Below, in pieces: positions 1-6,157 of a stretch of 8,775 nucleotides of DNA. The position numbers and the translations under genes were made by a program. Source of the DNA: an uncultured Oscillospiraceae bacterium (GTDB lineage Bacteria > Bacillota > Clostridia > Oscillospirales > Ruminococcaceae); NCBI GenBank assembly GCA_910587465.1, contig CAJUMS010000091.1:1035-9809 (forward strand), read 5' to 3'. Position 1 is the stretch's first letter. Each line of letters opens with the position of its first letter. The notes under the pieces were generated by a model. That model saw only the letters and a list, made by a program, of their open reading frames with translations, was not told the DNA's origin and made no database searches.

Positions 1-273
1 CATGAGCCCCAGCTCGTCCCACGCGTAATTCACCCTGTCCGTAACGGGCTCGCTGTGGAGCTTTTCGAGGAATTCCCTGTCCTCAGGCTTGGTCTTGAAG
101 CACACCCTGCGAGGCTCGCCGAGCACCGCCGTAAGCGCGTCTATGTGCATTGGCACTTCAAGGCGACTGCCGTTTATGATAAAGCAATCGCCTTGAATAT
201 CAATTGTAAAATTTACGGTCTTTTCCGAAGCCACAGGCTTTTTCTTCCCGAACAGCTTATCAAATAATCCCAT
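1..273 (-). CDS. Hypothetical protein, N-terminal 91 residues only
   Basis: The gene starts at ATG 273-271 and runs off the left edge, so only 91 residues are visible. A GGAGG ribosome site lies a few bases upstream and fixes this start. The protein opens MGLFDKLFGKKK, a short amphipathic lysine-rich start common in small uncharacterised Firmicutes proteins. A compact domain follows, beginning VNFTIDIQGDCFIING and later containing NYAWDELGL. I see no signal peptide, membrane segment or catalytic motif in this part. It sits downstream of the purM terminator, so it is probably not part of the purine operon. I do not recognise a function. That it is a real gene is well supported by its ribosome site and its codon use, which matches the neighbours. 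Confidence 0.75.
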   Translation of the reverse strand, partial: MGLFDKLFGKKKPVASEKTVNFTIDIQGDCFIINGSRLEVPMHIDALTAVLGEPRRVCFKTKPEDREFLEKLHSEPVTDRVNYAWDELGLM

Positions 274-305
274 AGACCCTCCGTAATTCATCTTAATTTT
301 AAAAT

Positions 306-335
306 TTCGGTGCGGCAGCAAAGTGCCGCACCGAA
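306..335 (-). terminator. Intrinsic terminator after purM
   Basis: A perfect 12-bp stem (306-317 with 324-335) encloses a 6-base loop. It starts 11 bases past the purM stop codon. On the minus strand the GC-rich stem is followed by ATTTTAAAATT, a moderately U-rich tail. The plus-strand side has no T-run, so it most likely ends the purine transcript before the next gene. Confidence 0.75.
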
Positions 336-346
336 TTCAAAATTCC

Positions 347-1381
347 TTACGCGAAAACAACTCCGTCGTCGCCCGAAACGGTCTCGCCGATAATAAACGC
401 CTGTTCGCCGTTCGCCTTGAGTATCTCAACAGCCTTGTCCGCGTCCGCCTTATCGACAACGACAGCCATTCCCACGCCCATATTGAACGTGTTGAACATA
501 TCGTGCTCGCTGATACCGCCCTCTTTTTGCAACAGCGCGAATATCGGCGGAATAGTCCAGCTTCCCTTTGCGATTTTCGCGGAAATGCCGTCGGGCAGCA
601 TTCTCGGGATATTCTCGTAAAATCCGCCGCCCGTGATGTGCGAAACGCCCTTTACGGTCACCTTCGATATTAGCTCGAGCACGGGCTTGACGTAGATCCT
701 CGTAGGCGTGAGCAAAGCGTCTCCAAGCGATTGACCAAGCTCGGGAACAAAGCTCTTGAGCTTCTGATCATTGATGTTGAACACCTTGCGCACGAGTGAA
801 AATCCGTTCGAGTGTACGCCGCTCGAGGCGATACCGATAATAGCGTCGCCCGCCTTAATCTGTGTGTTGTCAATTATCTTGGACTTATCCACGATACCCG
901 TCGAATAACCCGCGATATCGTATTCGTCCTCGGGCATCATGCCGGGATGCTCTGCGGTCTCGCCGCCGACGAGCGCGCAACCCGCCATAACGCAGCCGTC
1001 CGCAACGCCCTTGACTATCTCCGCTACCTTTTCGGGAACGTTCTTCCCGATAGCAATATAATCCAGAAAATACAGCGGCTTAGCTCCGCAGCAAATGATA
1101 TCGTTCACACACATCGCCACACAGTCGATACCTATCGTATCGTTCCTGTTCATCAGCATAGCGATCTTCAGCTTAGTACCCACGCCGTCCGTGCCGCTCA
1201 CGAGAACCGGCTCCTTCATTCCGCTCAGGTCAAGCTGAAACAGCCCGCCGAAGCCGCCTATTCCCGAAATACACCCCGCCGTCTGCGTGCGCTCAACGTC
1301 CTTCTTCATCAGGCGAACCGACTCGTAACCCGCCGTTACGTCAACGCCCGCCGCCTTGTAGCTCTCGCTGTAACTTTTCAT
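347..1381 (-). CDS. purM: Phosphoribosylformylglycinamidine cyclo-ligase (AIR synthetase)
   Basis: PurM closes the imidazole ring, turning formylglycinamidine ribonucleotide plus ATP into aminoimidazole ribonucleotide in the cytosol. The 344-residue length is normal for the family. Hallmarks are visible in order: the early glycine-rich GIGGFGG segment (40-46), the ATP/metal loop SGTDGVGTK (62-70), NDIICCGAKPLYFLDYIA (93-110), and VGGETAEHPGMMP (138-150). A SSGVHSNGFSLVR segment and an SHITGGGFYENIPR segment lie in the C-terminal half. The ATG at 1381-1379 follows an AAGGAG ribosome site. It is the last gene of the purine block and is followed by a terminator. A 147-bp spacer with a structured repeat separates it from purF. 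I see no broken motif. Confidence 0.98.
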   Translation of the reverse strand: MKSYSESYKAAGVDVTAGYESVRLMKKDVERTQTAGCISGIGGFGGLFQLDLSGMKEPVLVSGTDGVGTKLKIAMLMNRNDTIGIDCVAMCVNDIICCGAKPLYFLDYIAIGKNVPEKVAEIVKGVADGCVMAGCALVGGETAEHPGMMPEDEYDIAGYSTGIVDKSKIIDNTQIKAGDAIIGIASSGVHSNGFSLVRKVFNINDQKLKSFVPELGQSLGDALLTPTRIYVKPVLELISKVTVKGVSHITGGGFYENIPRMLPDGISAKIAKGSWTIPPIFALLQKEGGISEHDMFNTFNMGVGMAVVVDKADADKAVEILKANGEQAFIIGETVSGDDGVVFA

Positions 1382-1420
1382 ATTAACTCCTTATCAATAA
1401 ATTGCACTACAACCTATTGA

Positions 1421-1524
1421 GTTGCAGCAACGTGCGGCTTTTTGCGTGTTTTGCGCAGCAAAACCGAATTGCCATCGGGGCAATTCGAGCAAAAAACGCC
1501 AAGGTCGTCGGCTGAAAACCGACG
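1421..1524. repeat. Structured palindromic element in the purF-purM spacer
   Basis: The spacer is packed with inverted repeats. Outer arms TTTTTGC (1439-1445) and GCAAAAA (1489-1495), extended by GGC (1436-1438) with GCC (1498-1500), enclose two back-to-back perfect hairpins. These are GTTTTGC/GCAAAAC (1448-1454 with 1458-1464) and CGAATTGCC/GGCAATTCG (1465-1473 with 1479-1487). Together they make a three-way junction with almost no unpaired junction bases. A small palindrome (1421-1431) and a 6-bp hairpin (1506-1511 with 1519-1524) flank it. All pairs are Watson-Crick, so it folds equally on either strand. It may be a dispersed palindromic repeat or a processing or attenuation element inside the pur transcript. 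Transcription runs through it unless the hairpin just after purF acts as a weak terminator. Confidence 0.7.
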
Positions 1525-1528
1525 TTTA

Positions 1529-2953
1529 TTATTCTTCAAACTTCGTCTCAAACTTATCCTTGGGGAACTCATCGGGAACGTCCACGGGATACTTGCCTGT
1601 AAAACAGCCGCGGCAGAAGCCGCAATGCGCGTCCTCCGCGATCTTTATCACCGCGTCCGTGCTGAGAAATCCAAGACTGTCCACGCCGATTATCTCCGCG
1701 ATCTCCTCTACCGTGTGCTTGTTCGCGATGAGGTTCTCCTTGCTGTCGATATCCGTACCGAAATAGCACTCCGAGATAAACGGCGGCGCGGAGATACGCA
1801 TATGTATCTCCTTCGCGCCCGCGTTGCGCAGCAGCTTGACTACCTTCGCCGAGGTCGTCCCGCGGACGATACTGTCGTCTACCAGCACCACGCGCTTGCC
1901 CTCTACTGTCTCGCGTATGGCGTTCAGCTTTATGCGCACAGAGTTCTCACGCATTCCCTGTGTAGGCTGAATAAACGTTCTGCCGATATATCTGTTCTTG
2001 ATGAACCCGACCCCGTACGGTATTCCCGAGGTCTGCGAAAAGCCGAGCGCCGCGTCAAGACCGCTGTCGGGGCAGCCGATAACCACGTCCGCCTCGCAGG
2101 GATGCTCCTCGGCAAGGAAGTGCCCCGCGCGAAGCCTTGCCTTATGCACCGACGCGCCCTCAATGACCGAATCGGGTCTCGCGAAATATATAAACTCGAA
2201 AACGCACATCGACGACGGCTTTCCGCAATGGGTCTTGATGCTGTCAATGCCCTTCTCGTCGATAACGACTATCTCTCCCGGCTCGATATCGCGGACGAAC
2301 CGCGCTCCGATACTGTCAAACGCGCAGGTCTCGCTTGCCACCACATAGCCTTCGTCGTTGGGCAGTCTGCCCAGACACAGCGGTCTGAACCCGTGCGGAT
2401 CGCGCGCCGCTATCAGCTTTTTCGGCGACATTATACACAACGAATACGCGCCGTTTATTCTGTACATGGCGCGCTCCACAGCCTCCTGAATCGAGCCGCA
2501 CTCAAGGCGCTCCTTCGTTATCGCGTAGGAAATTACCTCCGTATCGCTCGTCGAGTGGAAGATCGCGCCGTTCATCTCAAACTCGCGGCGCAGATCTAAC
2601 GCGTTTATCAGGTTTCCGTTATGCGCTATCGCCAACGCACCCTTTATATGCCGCACTGTGATAGGCTGACAGTTGGCGGTGTTGACGTTGCCCGTCGTTG
2701 AATAACGCACATGACCGACGGCGATATGCCCGTCCTCAAACTCGTCCAGAACTCGCTGCGTAAACACCTCGTTAACCAGTCCCAAGCCCTTATGGGTCTT
2801 GAAAACGCCGCGCTCGTTGACTACGATACCGCAGCTCTCCTGTCCGCGGTGCTGCAGCGCGTACAGCGCGAAATACGCGGAGCTTGCCACGTTTGTGGGC
2901 TTATTAGTATAAATGCCGAAAACTCCGCATTCCTCGTGAATACTATTGAACAT
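1529..2953 (-). CDS. purF: Amidophosphoribosyltransferase (glutamine PRPP amidotransferase)
   Basis: PurF carries out the first committed step of purine synthesis: PRPP plus glutamine gives phosphoribosylamine. At 474 residues it matches the Bacillus-type, iron-sulfur class. The N-terminal glutaminase domain begins at Cys9 (CGVFGIY) after an 8-residue propeptide that would be removed to expose the nucleophile. It continues with ALQHRGQES, HVRYSTTG and AHNGNL. The phosphoribosyltransferase domain carries the PRPP loop VLVDDSIVRGTTS (356-368). Cys250, Cys396, Cys444 and Cys447 sit where the 4Fe-4S ligands of the Bacillus enzyme lie, so this should be the oxygen-sensitive form. An AAAGGTG ribosome site precedes the ATG, 22 bp after the purC stop. 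Feedback inhibition by purine nucleotides is known for the family. Confidence 0.98.
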   Translation of the reverse strand: MFNSIHEECGVFGIYTNKPTNVASSAYFALYALQHRGQESCGIVVNERGVFKTHKGLGLVNEVFTQRVLDEFEDGHIAVGHVRYSTTGNVNTANCQPITVRHIKGALAIAHNGNLINALDLRREFEMNGAIFHSTSDTEVISYAITKERLECGSIQEAVERAMYRINGAYSLCIMSPKKLIAARDPHGFRPLCLGRLPNDEGYVVASETCAFDSIGARFVRDIEPGEIVVIDEKGIDSIKTHCGKPSSMCVFEFIYFARPDSVIEGASVHKARLRAGHFLAEEHPCEADVVIGCPDSGLDAALGFSQTSGIPYGVGFIKNRYIGRTFIQPTQGMRENSVRIKLNAIRETVEGKRVVLVDDSIVRGTTSAKVVKLLRNAGAKEIHMRISAPPFISECYFGTDIDSKENLIANKHTVEEIAEIIGVDSLGFLSTDAVIKIAEDAHCGFCRGCFTGKYPVDVPDEFPKDKFETKFEE

Positions 2954-2975
2954 CTTTATTTTTCACCTTTAAAAT

Positions 2976-3695
2976 TTACTTCTCGCCGAAAATTCTTCTC
3001 ATCATCTCGTTGTAAGCGTCCTCGACACCGCCCATATCGCGGCGGAAACGATCCTTGTCGAGCTTCTCGTGAGTTGTCGAATCCCAAAAGCGGCAGGTAT
3101 CGGGCGAGATCTCGTCCGCGAGCAAAATCTGACCGTGGAAACGTCCGAACTCGATCTTGAAGTCGATAAGATCAACGTTGATCTCCTTAAAGAACTTCAG
3201 CATAAACTCGTTTACCTTAAACGCGTACTTCGCGATAGTGTCGATCTCCTCCTTAGTTGCGAGGTCGAGCGCGAGCGCGTAGTAGTCGTTGATGAACGGA
3301 TCGCCGAGATCATCGTTCTTGTAGCTGAATTCCAGCGTCGGGCAGGAGAGTTTTCTGCCCTCCTCGATACCGAGTTTCTTCGAGAAGCTGCCCGCGGCAA
3401 CATTGCGCACAATGACCTCCAGCGGCACGATCTCCACCTTTTTCACCAGCGTCTCGCGATCGGAAAGCTCCTCCACCAGATGAGTGGGAACGCCCTCCTT
3501 TTCAAGCAGCCCGAACATATAGTTGGTCATCTTGTTGTTGATAACGCCCTTGCCGACGATAGTGCCCTTCTTCTCGCCGTTGAACGCCGTAGCGTCGTCC
3601 TTGTAGTCCACGATAACAAGATCGGGATCGCTCGTCTCGAATACCTTCTTTGCCTTTCCCTCGTAGAGCTGTGCGCCCTTTGTTACATTAGCCAT
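2976..3695 (-). CDS. purC: Phosphoribosylaminoimidazole-succinocarboxamide synthase (SAICAR synthetase)
   Basis: PurC joins carboxyaminoimidazole ribonucleotide (CAIR, the PurE product) to aspartate with ATP. The 239-residue length is typical of the single-domain bacterial enzyme. Family segments are all present: LYEGKAKKVFE (10-20), the conserved IVRNVAAGSFSKKLG stretch (95-109), DLIDFKIEFGR (175-185) and LADEISPDTCRFWD (192-205). The ATG at 3695-3693 has a clear CGGAGGAC ribosome site. The TIM-barrel gene ends 43 bp upstream and purF starts 22 bp downstream, which fits one transcript. I see no convincing separate promoter in the 43-bp gap. Confidence 0.98.
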   Translation of the reverse strand: MANVTKGAQLYEGKAKKVFETSDPDLVIVDYKDDATAFNGEKKGTIVGKGVINNKMTNYMFGLLEKEGVPTHLVEELSDRETLVKKVEIVPLEVIVRNVAAGSFSKKLGIEEGRKLSCPTLEFSYKNDDLGDPFINDYYALALDLATKEEIDTIAKYAFKVNEFMLKFFKEINVDLIDFKIEFGRFHGQILLADEISPDTCRFWDSTTHEKLDKDRFRRDMGGVEDAYNEMMRRIFGEK

Positions 3696-3738
3696 TTTTT
3701 GTCCTCCGTTTACTTTTATATTTCATTATTACAGCAAT

Positions 3739-4527
3739 TCATTTGCTTGTTATTTCCCTGATATACTGCGCCGATCGCCGAACGCCCTCGGGCGTTTTGG
3801 TCTCAAGCAACACGCGGCAGTTATGTTTATCGGCGAGCTTCAGATACCGCCCGATATCCAGAGTTCCCTCACCGAGCGGCAGATGATCGCCGCGTTCGGA
3901 GCTGAAATCGTGCAGGTGCATATGCCGCAGCCGTTCGATATTGCGCTCTATAAGCGGAAATTGCCGAAAACCTTGTGCGGCGTCGTGTCCCGTATCAAAC
4001 GTCAACCCGAATACGGGGCTTTCCAGCAGCAATCCAACGCCCTCCGCGACGAACTCCCTCATAAATGAGCGGGTGTTCTCAATGGTTATCACTATCCCCG
4101 TATCCCCGACAGCTTTTGTACAGGCGTCGCGGAACGCAGTAAGCCTAGCCTTGAACTCGTCGGGATACATCTCGTACAGGCAGACCTTTCTGTCGGGGAG
4201 CGTGATGCAGTCGCCCTCGTGAAAGTGCATATTCAGCATGGGTATCGCCAGCCTCTTGGCAAGGTCCAGAGTATCGAGAACTGTTTCGGTGTACGCTTTG
4301 GCAACTCTGTCGTTTATCTCCCACGGGTTGAGCGCCCCCTCAAGGTGCACCGTATAATAGATCCCATACTCCTTCGCTATCCGCGAAAGCTCGCCAGCGT
4401 CAACACGCTCGGGCTGATATTCGGGAAAGTCCATACTCAGCTCCGTGAACCGAAGACCAAGCTCACTGCACATTTTTGCACATTCCTCAAGATCGTGTCC
4501 GAGAAATGTCGGCAGTCCAAAGTCCAT
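3739..4527 (-). CDS. Sugar phosphate isomerase/epimerase-like TIM-barrel protein (AP endonuclease 2 family fold)
   Basis: This is a 262-residue cytosolic protein with the xylose-isomerase-like TIM-barrel pattern. The metal-site residues expected for the family are visible: NMHFHEGD (99-106), IENTR with Glu150, FDTGHD with Asp178 and His181, HLHDF with His204 and His206, DHLPLGEGTLD from Asp214, and LLETK with Glu242. Such proteins isomerise or epimerise sugars or sugar phosphates, or cleave abasic DNA (endonuclease IV is about 280 residues). The substrate cannot be read from sequence. I chose ATG 4527-4525 over an in-frame ATG at 4572. It begins 2 bp after the stop of the upstream gene, giving translational coupling, and GAGG lies just upstream. 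The gene lies between the methyltransferase fusion and purC. A link to purine metabolism is only positional. Confidence 0.85.
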   Translation of the reverse strand: MDFGLPTFLGHDLEECAKMCSELGLRFTELSMDFPEYQPERVDAGELSRIAKEYGIYYTVHLEGALNPWEINDRVAKAYTETVLDTLDLAKRLAIPMLNMHFHEGDCITLPDRKVCLYEMYPDEFKARLTAFRDACTKAVGDTGIVITIENTRSFMREFVAEGVGLLLESPVFGLTFDTGHDAAQGFRQFPLIERNIERLRHMHLHDFSSERGDHLPLGEGTLDIGRYLKLADKHNCRVLLETKTPEGVRRSAQYIREITSK

Positions 4528-4529
4528 CC

Positions 4530-5363
4530 CTACGCCTCGCTTTCCTTTACAGCTATAAGAGTGTCCATACAATGCTTATGCGGAACTCCGCTGCTGTTGC
4601 AGTCGAATATGACCTCCTCGCACCGCTCGAACCGCCAGTCGTGAAAGTGCCCTAAAAGCTCTCCCGAGCGCCAGCTCTGGCGAAGTCCCGGCTCGTGATC
4701 GGGCGGCTTGGGGATAAACGGCTTTTCGACGAACACGTTCAGCGCGTTCACACCGCCCGCCGCAGTGTGCCGTTTCCAATTATCAAGTATATCTCCGCGC
4801 AGATCCTCGGGAACATAATGCAGCACCCCCGAGCAGAATATCACATCGAACTCATTTTCGAGCCGATAATCCAGAATATCCGCGCGGAAGAAGTCGATAC
4901 CGACCCCGTGCCGCTCCGCAAGACGCTTTGCCTTATCGATACCCGACTGCGTGATATCGAACGCGCTCACCTTATACCCGTTCTTCGCAAAGAACACCGC
5001 GTCCTTGCCCTCGCCGCACCCGACGTCGAGAACCCTTAACGGTCTGTCGGGCGGGAGTATTCTCAGCACCTCAAGGCACATAAACGACGGCTTTACGCCC
5101 CAATAGTACTCCGCGCCCTTATAGCGCTCCTCGTACCACGCGGAGGTCTTTTTCTCCGCGGCGTATCCCAGCAGCGCGTCAATGCTCGTTCCAAAGACAG
5201 CCGCGAGCTCGGGCAGCAGCGAGATATCGGGAGCGGTCGTACCGTGCTCCCACTTGCTCACCGCCTGATACGTCACGCCCAGCCGCCCCGCAAGCTCCTC
5301 CTGAGTAAGTCCGTTCTGCTTTCTGAACGCGCGGATGTTTTCGCCGATAGTATCAAGGTTCAT
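4530..5363 (-). CDS. XRE-type helix-turn-helix / class I SAM-dependent methyltransferase fusion
   Basis: The 277-residue protein joins two domains. Residues 5-65 form an XRE/Cro-like DNA-binding domain: IGENIRAFRKQNGLTQEELA, then YQAVSKWEHGTTAPDISLL. Residues 85-275 form a class I methyltransferase with motif I VLDVGCGEGKDAVFFA (111-126), an acidic strand end in SAFDITQSGIDKAK (133-146), FFRADILDY (158-166) and FDVIFCSGVLHYVPEDL (172-188). The second half resembles TehB/UbiE-like small-molecule methyltransferases more than DNA methylases, as I see no NPPY or PCQ motif. I chose ATG 5363-5361. A TATAAT promoter lies just upstream, so the in-frame ATG at 5435 would lie upstream of the transcript start. 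GAAGGGAAG is the likely ribosome site. It may regulate its own promoter and the next gene. Target and substrate are unknown. Confidence 0.85.
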   Translation of the reverse strand: MNLDTIGENIRAFRKQNGLTQEELAGRLGVTYQAVSKWEHGTTAPDISLLPELAAVFGTSIDALLGYAAEKKTSAWYEERYKGAEYYWGVKPSFMCLEVLRILPPDRPLRVLDVGCGEGKDAVFFAKNGYKVSAFDITQSGIDKAKRLAERHGVGIDFFRADILDYRLENEFDVIFCSGVLHYVPEDLRGDILDNWKRHTAAGGVNALNVFVEKPFIPKPPDHEPGLRQSWRSGELLGHFHDWRFERCEEVIFDCNSSGVPHKHCMDTLIAVKESEA

Positions 5364-5385
5364 AAAACCACTTCCCTTCGGCTCT

Positions 5386-5415
5386 ATTATACCGTGTTTT
5401 TCCCTCCGAAAGCAA
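5386..5415 (-). promoter_or_regulatory. Promoter of the HTH-methyltransferase gene
   Basis: On the minus strand a perfect TATAAT (5391-5386) sits 18 bp downstream of TTGCTT (5415-5410). Start of transcription would fall near 5379, giving a leader of about 15 nt. This gene pair, and perhaps purC-purF-purM, can therefore be transcribed without purE. The -35 box is weak, so activator help is possible. Confidence 0.6.
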
Positions 5416-5444
5416 TAACCCGTTTTTACAGCCAACGCGATTTC

Positions 5445-5459
5445 TCAACCCGCGGTTGA
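5445..5459. other. Short palindrome TCAACC-CGC-GGTTGA
   Basis: A perfect 6-bp inverted repeat around CGC lies in the 106-bp gap between purE and the HTH-methyltransferase gene. It is about 30 bp upstream of that gene's -35 box and 10 bp after the purE stop. No U-run follows it on the minus strand, so it is not a clear terminator. It could be an operator for the adjacent XRE protein or a weak transcript-end hairpin. Confidence 0.35.
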
Positions 5460-5469
5460 ATTCAAATAA

Positions 5470-5973
5470 TTACAGCTCCTCAAGCTCCATTTGCAGCTTT
5501 CTGTCCTTTTCGGCGATCTGATCTATCATCTGACGCTTCGTTACCGAGAGCTGTGCCGCCAGCGCTTCATTGGACACCGCCAGTATCTGGAGCGCAAGGA
5601 TAGCTGCGTTCTTCGCGCCGTCCACCGCGACCGTAGCCACGGGAATTCCCGACGGCATCTGAACCGTCGCGAGCAGCGCATCCAGACCGTCGAGGTTGCT
5701 CGAACTGCACGGAATACCGATAACGGGCAGCGTAGTATGTCCCGCGACGACTCCCGCAAGGTGAGCCGCCATTCCTGCCGCGCAGATTATTACGCCGAAG
5801 CCCGCAGCCTTCGCGTTCTCGGCAAAATCGCACACTAACCGCGGAGTTCTGTGCGCCGACATTATGTGGCATTCATATTCCACGCCGTAGCTTTTCAGCT
5901 CGACTACCGCTTTCTTAACAACAGCCCAATCGCTGTCGCTGCCCATAATGACAGCAACTTTTTTTGCAGACAT
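5470..5973 (-). CDS. purE: N5-carboxyaminoimidazole ribonucleotide mutase, class I PurE
   Basis: PurE moves the carboxyl group of N5-CAIR to carbon 4, giving CAIR, the substrate of PurC. Length 167 is normal. Class I motifs are clear: GSDSD (11-15) for the phosphate and ribose, SAHRTP (39-44) with the catalytic His41, CAAGMAAHLAGVVA (64-77), GIPCSSS (86-92) and LLATVQMPSGIPVATVAVDGAKNAA (100-124). The common MPGG reads MPSG here, a position that varies within the family. The C-terminal tail is charged and helical. ATG 5973-5971 follows a GAGAGGGG ribosome site. The gene is first in the block and is preceded by an unusual leader with a terminator-like hairpin. PurK, the usual ATP-dependent supplier of N5-CAIR, is not in view. 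Confidence 0.98.
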   Translation of the reverse strand: MSAKKVAVIMGSDSDWAVVKKAVVELKSYGVEYECHIMSAHRTPRLVCDFAENAKAAGFGVIICAAGMAAHLAGVVAGHTTLPVIGIPCSSSNLDGLDALLATVQMPSGIPVATVAVDGAKNAAILALQILAVSNEALAAQLSVTKRQMIDQIAEKDRKLQMELEEL

Positions 5974-5987
5974 AACTATCCCCTCTC

Positions 5988-6021
5988 AAAATAAAAATAG
6001 CTGCATATTGTATACACAGCT
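5988..6021 (-). terminator. Terminator-like hairpin in the purE leader
   Basis: In the minus-strand RNA, AGCUGUGUAU and AUAUGCAGCU (6012-6021 with 5999-6008) form a 10-bp stem with loop ACA. AUUUUUAUUUU follows at once (5998-5988). Two G-U pairs become A-C mismatches on the other strand, so the fold is specific to the purE-sense transcript. It ends just before the purE ribosome site, the usual place for an attenuator. The stem is only moderately GC-rich. Confidence 0.6.
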
Positions 6022-6026
6022 AAGGT

Positions 6027-6101
6027 TTAAAACCGGATTTTGTATGCACTTACTCCGTAAACATCAGCCAAATTTCTGAACGATAAACACAAACTCTTCA
6101 T
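6027..6101 (-). CDS. Possible 24-residue leader peptide
   Basis: ATG 6101-6099 has a well-spaced AGGAG ribosome site (6115-6111, 9 nt gap) and opens a 24-codon frame ending in TAA at 6029-6027, six bases before the terminator-like hairpin. The peptide starts MKSLCLSFRNLADVYGV and ends in basic and aromatic residues. There is no run of a single amino acid of the kind used in classical attenuation. Its ribosome site overlaps stem P4 of the leader, so translation and folding would interfere. It may be a chance frame, a regulatory leader peptide, or a small protein. I do not recognise it. Confidence 0.3.
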   Translation of the reverse strand: MKSLCLSFRNLADVYGVSAYKIRF

Positions 6102-6157
6102 TGCCCTTATCTCCTGTCAAATTATGGAAATCAATACGGCTTGTAAGCACTATTTAT

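Larger units (their letters stand above)
5974..6151 (-). ncRNA. Structured purE leader RNA, candidate attenuator or riboswitch of unknown class
   Basis: This 178-nt untranslated leader lies between a promoter and purE. In the minus-strand RNA, nested pairings form one long imperfect hairpin. P1 is GUGCUUAC/GUAAGUGC (6143-6150 with 6046-6053). P2 is CCGUA/UACGG (6135-6139 with 6055-6059). P3 is 8 bp with one bulged U (6119-6127 with 6068-6075). P4 is GAUAA/UUAUC (6107-6111 with 6082-6086). A terminator-like hairpin follows. Two P1 pairs are G-U only in this orientation. I compared it from memory with purine, ZTP, THF, PRPP/ykkC, glycine, SAM and T-box consensus features and see no match. It could also be a decayed gene or mobile repeat. 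Confidence 0.45.

Noticed and set aside
812..1420. 202-residue plus-strand open frame
   Set aside because: It lies antisense to purM, lacks a ribosome site and has a composition typical of a codon shadow.
1442..2599. 385-residue plus-strand open frame
   Set aside because: It is fully antisense to purF, whose motifs are unmistakable. The arginine- and leucine-rich translation is a shadow of GC-rich codons.
3069..3761. 230-residue plus-strand open frame
   Set aside because: It is antisense to purC and has no ribosome site.
4528..4572. Upstream in-frame ATG for the TIM-barrel gene
   Set aside because: It would overlap the upstream gene by 43 bases and adds 15 residues that do not fit the fold. 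The ATG at 4527 starts 2 bp after that gene's stop.
5364..5435. Upstream in-frame ATG for the HTH-methyltransferase gene
   Set aside because: The TATAAT promoter at 5386-5391 lies within this extension, so transcription would start after it. HTH domains of this family begin close to the chosen Met.
6012..6017. Second -10-like TACAAT on the minus strand near purE
   Set aside because: It lies inside the terminator hairpin and has no -35 box at a suitable distance.
5974..6151. Classical purine riboswitch in the purE leader
   Set aside because: The conserved joining and loop sequences of the guanine/adenine aptamer are not present, and the long nested hairpin has the wrong shape.
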